Shown here: positions 58,240 to 63,936 of the stretch, one piece after another
How positions within the stretch are numbered: the stretch's first letter is position 1
How the letters are laid out: each line of letters starts with the position of its first letter
Assembly (NCBI GenBank): GCA_019459055.1
Contig: JAIBEI010000026.1
Span: 1 to 63,936 of the forward strand
From: Thiobacillus sp.
GTDB taxonomy: Bacteria > Pseudomonadota > Gammaproteobacteria > Burkholderiales > Thiobacillaceae
Direction of reading: 5' to 3'
DNA length: 63,936 nt
The notes under the pieces: model-generated
Database searches by the model: none
What the model was told of the DNA's origin: nothing
The model's input: the letters and a program-made list of their open reading frames with translations, nothing else
Translations under genes and position numbers: made by a program

Positions 58240-58437
58240 GTTTGGTCATGAAATTATTTTATAAACCCATAGGAGGTCAGCCCGCCTTAATTGGATTTAT
58301 ACAAAGGCCATGTTTACCACTGCTTGGGCACCGAAGAGGCGATGTCGGCCCGGCCATCCCAACTGGCAGGTCCTCGGCCAGAGCGGTCTTACGTCCAGCA
58401 AGGCAGAGTACGTTCATCTGGCATTGTCATAAGTCTC

Positions 58438-58875
58438 TTACCTCAGCTCGATAAATCGCAGCCAGTCGTCAGCGTATACGCAGTTCGTCTCTCCAGAGAT
58501 TACCGGCGCTGTACTGCCCTGCCTTCTCCGGTCAAAAGCAGTTCTAGCAGGTTCCGGAATATCTCCCATGCGTACGTACTGTAGGCCGGTGTCAGAATCC
58601 GTATGGATGGGGACCTCCACTTGTACCGGTCTACGCGGAAGCCGCTCCTGGCCGCTGAGCGTTTTTGCAATCGCCCGCGCGACGAGATCCCACACAGTTA
58701 CCGACCAGCGCGGATATGCCGTGATGTCTGCATGTGCCGGGATAGAGTCGTCTGCTGTCAGTAGGCACTCGTAATCCGCAAGCGCTCCCCCTGCCACATT
58801 GCTGATGTGCATCACTCCAATCTGGCGCTCTACGCCGATCCCGCCGGGGATTATCGATACCGTCACTTTTAGCAT
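58438..58875 (-). CDS. Hypothetical protein
   Basis: 145 residues from ATG 58875 (MLKVTVSIIPGGIGVERQIG). The opening beta-strand with PGG and the sequence IGVMHISNVAGG recall a family of small phage and plasmid proteins of unknown function; I cannot name it. A longer in-frame reading to 59127 lacks a good start. The C-terminus is acidic and Arg-rich. About 260 bp on each side hold no other gene. Confidence 0.5.
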   Translation of the reverse strand: MLKVTVSIIPGGIGVERQIGVMHISNVAGGALADYECLLTADDSIPAHADITAYPRWSVTVWDLVARAIAKTLSGQERLPRRPVQVEVPIHTDSDTGLQYVRMGDIPEPARTAFDRRRQGSTAPVISGETNCVYADDWLRFIELR

Positions 58876-59143
58876 GCTTGGCCTACCTATGTGGACTATG
58901 AACAGACCGCCATCATGCCTAGATTTCTTTTTTAAATCAGCTACATAGTTCTTTAGCAGCGGTATACCTTGATACCTCACTTGGCGGGCAAGTTGAACTG
59001 ACGGGTGAACTACCGTGGCCTGGCAAGAAAAGTACAAACCATGGGGAGGCGGGAAACTGCGTAGGAACGTGCTCGTGACCTGTCGCCATGGCCGGCGAAC
59101 CGACCTCTTGAACGGGTATCCCTGCAAGTTTTACTTGGGATCC

Positions 59144-60892
59144 TCATTGTTCATCCTCGAGGTTGTACGCAGGCAATGTGCTGAGCCGTCCGTCTTCAAC
59201 TGGGCCGCCCACCGTGAAGTGGTAGAAACTTTGCCACTCGCGTGAAGCGATGCCGAAAGCCGCATGGACTGGATCGTCGAAGTAGCAGCCGATCCCGGTG
59301 GCGCGGATGCCTGCCTCTTCGGCCTCCAGATAAAGTAGCTGCCCCACCATGCCTGCCTCCCAGAACAGGTTGCGGTAGAACGAGGCGCCGTAGCTCGCCA
59401 GGCTGTCCATGTAGTCGGCGATCATGGCCACGCTGAAGGCGCCCTCGCCGGCGATGTCCTGGCCGCAGGAGACGGTGATCGCCAGCGCACGACAGTCCCC
59501 CTCCTTGAGGAGGTACAAGGGGAGCCCGGGCGGGCAATCTGGCACGCGCTGCCAACAAAATTCTGAACCCATCACTCGCTTGAGAATTTCGATCTTGTCC
59601 GGATCTCGGACGAGCACGTAGAGGCCAGGTGCCAAGCCATCGACGCGGTGAACGAAGAGCCCGAGGTGGATGCGTGGTCGCCAGGGAATTGCGTCCCAAG
59701 GCATCCCTTGCCGCTCATGTGTTGGAATCAATCGGGCGAGCATACGAAAGAATACGGCGCGCGAGATCGATGTTGAGCCATCCATCGCTACCGCGCTGCG
59801 GCGGCCAAGAATGGCCTTCTCTGCGCTGAGCAGACCCTGCCGGACAGGTGTCCCGAAAAGTTCATCTTCCGAAGGAAAGCCGGAGAAGTCTTCCTTGATA
59901 GGCTTGCTATCGCAGCGTCGCGTCGCCTGCGCAACCTCGTCGATCACGGGCCAAGCGACGCCGTGTTCTGGGCTAAGCGTGTTTGCCATGCCCTGCCAGA
60001 GCACGCCAGCTTTGTAGGCCATCAGTGGCTTCGAGTCGGTCGAAAGTGGCATCGAGCCCGGTGTAATCAACACGAGCAGCTCAGCTTCCTCGCGCTCTGA
60101 CCCCGCAAAGTCTTCATCGCGGTCCAGCCCCAGCAAACTGGAGAGAGTGCTATTGCTCACGCAATCGAGGAGCACCAGTCTCCAGCCGAGCGCCGCTGCC
60201 GAGATACGCAGGCTGGTCAGCGCGTGTCCCACATCGTGCTGGCAATAGCGGAATGCACGCTCGCCGTACTTCCAGGCTTCTCGCCAATGCACCGACGACA
60301 GACCCACGAGGAAGGAGCCATCAGGAAAACCCCCAACCAGCTCGGACCACTGCTCCGCGTCGAGCGCTGCTCGTCGTTCAAGCGCGTGTTCCCTCGGCGC
60401 GTAGTGGTACACGGCGGCGGTCTCGCCGATCTGGTCAACCGCAGGAAGTAGCGCATAGCCTTCGGTCGGATGAAGATTCCCGCTCGAAGGATTTGCGCGC
60501 AACGGCCACTTAGTCTCGCCGACTTGCTTCCATGCCGTCAGTGAGAGTGCGTAGCGAAAAAACAGCGAGACCGACTCAAGCGACAGTGGCGCTGGCGGCA
60601 CGGTCGCACTCGCATAGAGCTGCCAATAGGGCAGTGGGCAACCCGCTTGGGGCAGAGGAAGGCGAACCAGGTCCGCTCCCGCGTAGCGCCGAAACGGATC
60701 GGGCTGCGTCGCCCAGTCCATGTAACCGAGTGCGGCGGCGTAGCGATGGAAGTGGTGCTTGGTCCGCTCGTGGTAAGCGACGACCACCATTTCCGGAGAT
60801 GACGCTCCCTCAAAAAGGTCGGCTCGTTTCGGCGCAGTTGGCTCCGCCGATAAGGCTGAAAGACGATGGGATGTCATGGCAATCTTAGTCAT
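59144..60892 (-). CDS. Tandem SagB-type (nitroreductase-fold) oxidoreductase
   Basis: 582 residues containing two nitroreductase-like FMN domains. The first (about 110-300) has LRANPSSGNLHPTEGYALLP, the SagB/ThcOx signature (R-x-x-PSxGxxHP), and the second (about 355-565) has a weaker copy beginning ILGRRSAVAMDG and ending GMVGQLLYLEAEEAGIRATGIGCYF. SagB-type enzymes oxidise azolines in RiPP natural products. No cyclodehydratase gene is seen, so the substrate is open. A 37-codon ORF with a strong RBS lies 86 nt upstream. Confidence 0.85.
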   Translation of the reverse strand: MTKIAMTSHRLSALSAEPTAPKRADLFEGASSPEMVVVAYHERTKHHFHRYAAALGYMDWATQPDPFRRYAGADLVRLPLPQAGCPLPYWQLYASATVPPAPLSLESVSLFFRYALSLTAWKQVGETKWPLRANPSSGNLHPTEGYALLPAVDQIGETAAVYHYAPREHALERRAALDAEQWSELVGGFPDGSFLVGLSSVHWREAWKYGERAFRYCQHDVGHALTSLRISAAALGWRLVLLDCVSNSTLSSLLGLDRDEDFAGSEREEAELLVLITPGSMPLSTDSKPLMAYKAGVLWQGMANTLSPEHGVAWPVIDEVAQATRRCDSKPIKEDFSGFPSEDELFGTPVRQGLLSAEKAILGRRSAVAMDGSTSISRAVFFRMLARLIPTHERQGMPWDAIPWRPRIHLGLFVHRVDGLAPGLYVLVRDPDKIEILKRVMGSEFCWQRVPDCPPGLPLYLLKEGDCRALAITVSCGQDIAGEGAFSVAMIADYMDSLASYGASFYRNLFWEAGMVGQLLYLEAEEAGIRATGIGCYFDDPVHAAFGIASREWQSFYHFTVGGPVEDGRLSTLPAYNLEDEQ

Positions 60893-60978
60893 GCTGTGCC
60901 GTAATCAAGGAGCTTCTTCTAACTCGTCAGCGGCGCGTCGCAGCTACGGTTGTGAAGTGGAATAGGGGCCGGGGTCGG

Positions 60979-61092
60979 TTACTTCTTAGGGTTGGGACTC
61001 CGGGCCAGCCTGACAGGGGCCGCCACCGGCGCAAAGAAGATCGCAGGGTCTTCCCTGACGGCAACGAGCACCTCCTGGAAAAATGCTCTCAT
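60979..61092 (-). CDS. Short ORF upstream of sagB-like gene (possible partner or precursor peptide)
   Basis: 37 codons: MRAFFQEVLVAVREDPAIFF then APVAAPVRLARSPNPKK. An ideal ribosome-binding site GGAGGAG precedes the ATG by 6 nt. The N-terminal half is an amphipathic helix with acidic residues; the C-terminal half is Ala/Pro/Arg/Ser-rich with few of the Cys/Ser/Thr residues usually cyclised by RiPP enzymes. It is therefore more likely a small partner protein than a classic azole precursor. Coding status rests on the RBS and position. Confidence 0.55.
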   Translation of the reverse strand: MRAFFQEVLVAVREDPAIFFAPVAAPVRLARSPNPKK

Positions 61093-61122
61093 GTCGAACT
61101 CCTCCATACGTGCGTGACTTGA

Positions 61123-61150
61123 TTGTAGCCCGTTCGCCAGACCCTATAAT
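61123..61150 (+). promoter_or_regulatory. Sigma-70-like promoter for the small ORF at 61183
   Basis: TTGTAG (61123-61128), 16 bp spacer, TATAAT (61145-61150), a perfect -10 box, 33 bp before the ATG of the small plus-strand ORF. Confidence 0.45.
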
Positions 61151-61182
61151 GCCTTCAACGCCACGGAGTGGGGGTCAACAAT

Positions 61183-61359
61183 ATGAAGCATCTACAGGCA
61201 GTACTCGTGCTTGCGCTCCTTATAACCAGCAAGCGCTACCGCCAGCGCTGGCAGCACACGATCGACCAGGTCGACGCGTCGCTCGACGCCATTGCAGCCA
61301 GCAGGCGACGGATCGATGCCATGGAGAATGGTGGCCCGCCCAAAGTCAGGGTAGTTTGA
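61183..61359 (+). CDS. Hypothetical small basic protein
   Basis: 58 residues (MKHLQAVLVLALLITSKRYR...). A short hydrophobic start could be an N-terminal membrane anchor; the rest is a charged helix rich in Arg/Asp. A good -10 box lies upstream. No family recognised; may not be expressed. Confidence 0.35.
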   Translation: MKHLQAVLVLALLITSKRYRQRWQHTIDQVDASLDAIAASRRRIDAMENGGPPKVRVV

Positions 61360-61619
61360 CGCTGCGCGTGCCCCGTTCTGCCAGCCTGTGTATTCTGCTC
61401 AAACCCGCCAACGCTAATGCTGCCATTACCGCCACCAGGTATGCGTCCAAAGGCGCCAGGCAAAATGTTGAAGGCCGCCAACAGCTTAAAACACCCTTTG
61501 CGGTCATTCAGGCCAGTGGAGCAAAACGTCCGTTTTTCGGCCATAGCTGCCGGTGGTGCTGACCAAATCCAATGGCCGGTGTCGCGCTGGTTGCTGCCGT
61601 TGACGCGGTATTCCGCCTG

Positions 61620-61877
61620 AACGGCAGCTTTGGTCACCGGCGAGGGACGGCACCCGACCCTGAAGAGACAGTCGGGGTATGCTCATCGAACAGCCGTTGA
61701 TGCAGCAAGAGCAGTCTATTGAAAATCCAATCTCCGACTCCCCGCCGCTATTTGAGCGTCTTAAGCAGGTGCATAACCCATCAGCCACCGGTCTCCTTTT
61801 TCATACCGTAATATAGAGACTGGGCACCGAGAAAAAATCTAAAAATCATCAAGATAAATCGCCATGACAGCCGTCTC
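61620..61877. repeat. Long inverted repeat, right arm (partner 775-1030)
   Basis: Collinear inverted match to 775-1030, from AACGGCAGCTTT at the inner end to CCGTCTC at the outer end. The outer end is 43 bp from the first cassette core site. Small reading-frame remnants (MKKETGG...) differ in stops between the copies, so it is not a conserved gene. Confidence 0.75.
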
Positions 61878-61919
61878 TATATTAATAAATGTCCGGGCCC
61901 ATGGGTCTCGTGATTAACT

Positions 61920-61926
61920 GTTAGGC
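61920..61926 (+). other. Integron-type recombination core (GTTAGGC), attI-like or attC half
   Basis: GTTAGGC immediately before the first cassette gene, equal to the R' core (GTTRRRY) that ends the attC at 62588. No upstream R'' partner is visible within 100 bp, which favours an attI-like site or a truncated attC. Confidence 0.55.
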
Positions 61927-61933
61927 CTCACGA

Positions 61934-62524
61934 ATGCCAACCGCAAAAGTTGTACAAGAGCGCGTGTTCTTTCCGTTCACGCCATACCTCGACTCCGCCA
62001 GGCACTTCTGCGATGAGCTCACGCGAAAAGACTATGTCAGTTGGTACGACCTCTTGGCCGCAGTGACTCTGTTGGCACTTTCCGTCGAAGCATTAGCAAA
62101 CACTATTGGTGAATTTGCCATCTCCGATTTCAAGGACTTTGAGTCCAGTTCACCCAGAGCCAAGTTGAGGCTCATCTGCGAAAAGTCAGGGCTGGAGTTC
62201 AATCGAAGCAAGTCGCCATTTACGGAGGTGATACACCTCCTAAAGGTACGAAATCAGCTGGCTCATCCAAAGTATCAGAAGCTGCACTACGAATCCAAGG
62301 AAATGCCATTGGAAGAAGCTCGCGAGCACTACAAGCAACTCGGTGAACCTCTACATGACATCGAGAAGTCCCTGTCCCCAGAAATGGCGCAGAAGTCACT
62401 CAAGGCCGTTCTCAGCTTGGCTGAGATGCTACGGGCAACGCTGAAGCCCGAAGTGTTTGAGTCAAGTAGCAAGCGTCTAGTCATTGACGGCGTGGACTAC
62501 TTCCAACCCAAGGCTCGCGAGTGA
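61934..62524 (+). CDS. HEPN-like protein, integron cassette 1
   Basis: 196-residue all-helical protein. The motif R106-NQLA-H111 (VRNQLAHPKY) fits RX4-6H, the active site of HEPN ribonuclease domains found in toxins and abortive-infection proteins. SWYDLLAAVTLLALSVEALA and a long C-terminal helix are typical HEPN packing. The gene is bounded by GTTAGGC cores on both sides, so it is a mobile cassette. The ATG is 7 nt after the core, as in many cassettes. No partner nucleotidyltransferase is seen. Confidence 0.75.
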   Translation: MPTAKVVQERVFFPFTPYLDSARHFCDELTRKDYVSWYDLLAAVTLLALSVEALANTIGEFAISDFKDFESSSPRAKLRLICEKSGLEFNRSKSPFTEVIHLLKVRNQLAHPKYQKLHYESKEMPLEEAREHYKQLGEPLHDIEKSLSPEMAQKSLKAVLSLAEMLRATLKPEVFESSSKRLVIDGVDYFQPKARE

Positions 62525-62525
62525 A

Positions 62526-62594
62526 ACCTAACCCTTCCATCGAGAGGACGTCACCCGGCAAGCCGGGCGCCGCCTCTCATGTCAAACGTTAGGC
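62526..62594 (+). other. attC: Integron attC site (69 bp)
   Basis: R'' ACCTAAC (62526-62532) and R' GTTAGGC (62588-62594) are inverted. Inside are GAGAGG/CCTCTC arms and a CCCGGC-AA-GCCGGG hairpin, giving the folded structure used by integron integrase. It separates the HEPN-like cassette from the FRG cassette. Confidence 0.85.
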
Positions 62595-62598
62595 ATCA

Positions 62599-63819
62599 TT
62601 GAAGATGAGTGATGATTACTCCGGATACTGGAAGTACTACTCCGATTCCTTTGGTTGGAATGAACCTCCTTTCTTTCAGCCGTTAGATGACTTCCGCACA
62701 AAAGATGTCTTTAAATCAGCAGGTCTGAGCGACACGCAGGCAAATGAGCTCATTGCTTCGGGGTACGTTTGCGTCCCGGACAGTGATGTTGTGATCGACC
62801 GGTTTTATGGGGGAGCCTTAGCTCGCGCTGACGGTGTGTCCCGATTTCGGCCTGACGAGCTTCAAGAGCTATTTAGTGAACCGCGTTCCCGAGCATGGGT
62901 TAAAACGGCGCATTCCCTCGAAGAATTGCATCAGATCGTTGACGAGACGAAGTTAAGGTCACGTAAGCCGATCTTATTCAGAGGCCAAAGAAGCAATTAT
63001 TCAGTAAGTAGAACGATCAACAATCCTAACTTCACGATTCCCGACGTTGGAGAAGTGTCTCTTTTGTCCTCCTTCTGGCGCAAGGCATACGCGCGCGATC
63101 GCAACTGCTTTTGCGATTCTCGTTCGTTGTCCTTATTCGAGTGGAGCAAGATTTTCTATTCAGCTTACGACTTGACGGAAATCGAAAGGAGGCAAAAAGC
63201 AGCAATAGATAATGGCGAGTGGATGTATTCAGAGCAGGACATGGCTGACTCAGATGATCCTCTGCTAAGCGAGTTTGGGAACCATCGACTTGACCTCGCT
63301 ATGGGTATGAATTTCAACTTGGCAAGCACGTTATCAACTCTGCTTCAGCACTACGGACTAATGTCCACTGTTATAGATTTAACCAGCTCGCTGGACGTTG
63401 CTCTGTTTTTTGCCACTCATCGATACGTCAGGCACAACGGCAGGGATCGCTACAACTTCGTTGGAACGAACAATGGCAAAGCAGTGCTATACCTAATCCA
63501 AGATGATCAGAACGAGATGGTGGCGCACGACGCCGCCGAAAGAGTACTTTCAAAGCTCACTCCAGAACGTCCCCTAAGACAGCACTGCGTGATTTCCCGG
63601 TCATCGGCCTTTTCCATCAACTTGCCAGCCTTCTTTCTGCTAGGCATTGTCTATTTGGACTTTCCAATTGATGGTCGTGATTCCAAGAGTTTGGTGGCTT
63701 CCTATTTCCCAGGCACGAATGAGGATAAATTTTTAGCGGCGCTAAAGTCTGGCGCGCTGCATCCAGAACACATTACCGACTTTGGCCAGTGCGATCGACG
63801 TCCCCCCGGTTTTCAGTAG
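62599..63819 (+). CDS. FRG-domain protein, integron cassette 2, 3' end cut by IS
   Basis: 406 codons as read. The FRG domain is centred on F127-R128-G129 (KPILFRGQRSNYSVSRTI), with conserved ATHRYVR and LLQHYGLMSTVIDLTSSLDV later. The family name comes from this F-R-G triplet and is often found in phage-defence or toxin contexts; its activity is not well established. The last residues (RRPPGFQ) are encoded by the inverted repeat of the IS beginning about 63795, so the natural C-terminus is lost. Its own attC is lost as well. Confidence 0.8.
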   Translation: MKMSDDYSGYWKYYSDSFGWNEPPFFQPLDDFRTKDVFKSAGLSDTQANELIASGYVCVPDSDVVIDRFYGGALARADGVSRFRPDELQELFSEPRSRAWVKTAHSLEELHQIVDETKLRSRKPILFRGQRSNYSVSRTINNPNFTIPDVGEVSLLSSFWRKAYARDRNCFCDSRSLSLFEWSKIFYSAYDLTEIERRQKAAIDNGEWMYSEQDMADSDDPLLSEFGNHRLDLAMGMNFNLASTLSTLLQHYGLMSTVIDLTSSLDVALFFATHRYVRHNGRDRYNFVGTNNGKAVLYLIQDDQNEMVAHDAAERVLSKLTPERPLRQHCVISRSSAFSINLPAFFLLGIVYLDFPIDGRDSKSLVASYFPGTNEDKFLAALKSGALHPEHITDFGQCDRRPPGFQ

Positions 63820-63936
63820 CACTCGGCTTTAGAGTCCGGGGGTTAATGTAGCCGATTTGTCGGCCAGTTTCTTGGCGTAGGCCGACGGTGTCAGGCCACC
63901 CAGCGATTTCTTCGGCCTCTCCTCGTTGTACTCGCG
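63795..63936 (-). mobile_element. Second IS3-family copy, right end only (cut by window end)
   Basis: The inverted repeat (TCGACGTCCCCCCGG, GTAGCAC, GGCTTTAGAGTCC) matches 731-776. The element enters the FRG cassette gene. It is oriented like the left copy, orfB reading on the minus strand. Confidence 0.85.
63829..63936 (-). CDS. IS3-family transposase OrfB, C-terminal 35 residues
   Basis: Reads REYNEERPKKSLGGLTPSAY then AKKLADKSATLTPGL and stop, the standard end of IS3-family OrfB proteins. The stop codon lies within the inverted repeat. The rest of the gene lies beyond the window. Confidence 0.88.
   Translation of the reverse strand, partial: REYNEERPKKSLGGLTPSAYAKKLADKSATLTPGL

Larger units (their letters stand above)
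61360..61933. other. Noncoding region holding the right repeat arm and the cassette entry site
   Basis: No gene seen. It contains dispersed-repeat-like DNA (61540-61640, with stems such as GCTGCCGTT/AACGGCAGC), the right arm of the long inverted repeat (61620-61877) and, next to the first cassette, the core site GTTAGGC at 61920. No integrase gene can be read on either strand. Confidence 0.6.

Noticed and set aside
60979-61092. Classic azole RiPP precursor
   Set aside because: The core half has almost no Cys, Ser or Thr to cyclise and no cyclodehydratase is nearby, so only the weaker claim of a coupled small ORF is kept.

Overview
The window looks like chromosome of a GC-rich betaproteobacterium, probably a sulfur oxidiser of the Thiobacillus type (inference). 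The evidence is the gene set and order (lptD-surA-pdxA-rsmA, amgK-murU-pepP-ubiH, metE/metR, oxyR), a DsrC-family protein and a rubredoxin/rubrerythrin operon. No rRNA, tRNA or CRISPR array was recognised.

Layout. 1-776: one end of an IS3-family element (IS407-like group; orfA plus the start of orfB). 775-1030: a ~256-bp repeat with an inverted partner at 61620-61877. 1047-41013: ordinary chromosomal backbone, in order: an arsenosugar-type cluster (glycosyltransferase, small membrane protein, FAD oxidoreductase, arsS), Pit phosphate transporter, rubredoxin reductase/rubredoxin/rubrerythrin, a toxin-antitoxin pair lying between a DUF3617 gene and its internally deleted copy, an RND tripartite efflux operon, metE/metR, oxyR, a ZIP transporter, an HPP protein, a DsrC-like gene with its divergent LysR regulator, Fic, dsbC, two ubiquinone-type hydroxylases, pepP, murU, amgK, lptD, surA, pdxA, rsmA, a PAS-GGDEF-EAL protein, an Old Yellow Enzyme and a DUF4202 protein.

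41 kb to the right end is accessory DNA. A seven-gene minus-strand defence operon (50501 to 41437) encodes hsdM, hsdS, a PD-(D/E)XK effector, a small middle component, a DUF2326 ATPase, hsdR and a YgjP-type metallopeptidase, with overlaps or gaps of 2-4 bases at every junction. The three genes between hsdS and hsdR form an ABC-three-component (ABC-3C) system embedded inside a type I restriction-modification operon; this is the most interesting system in the window. Upstream and on the same strand lies a gmtY-gmtZ-gmtX recombinase set of the 'gamma-mobile-trio' type, here apparently in a betaproteobacterium and probably responsible for mobility. Beyond it are four to five unknown genes, two of them preceded by matching palindromes with half-site GTGTAACT, then a tandem SagB-type oxidoreductase preceded by a 37-codon ORF with a very strong ribosome-binding site.

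At 61.9-63.8 kb are two integron-type gene cassettes: a HEPN-like protein and an FRG-domain protein, separated by a clear attC site and with no integrase gene visible. The FRG gene is cut by a second copy of the same IS family, which runs off the right end. Both window ends therefore lie in the same kind of IS in the same orientation, as expected for a contig broken at repeats or a segment bounded by two IS copies.
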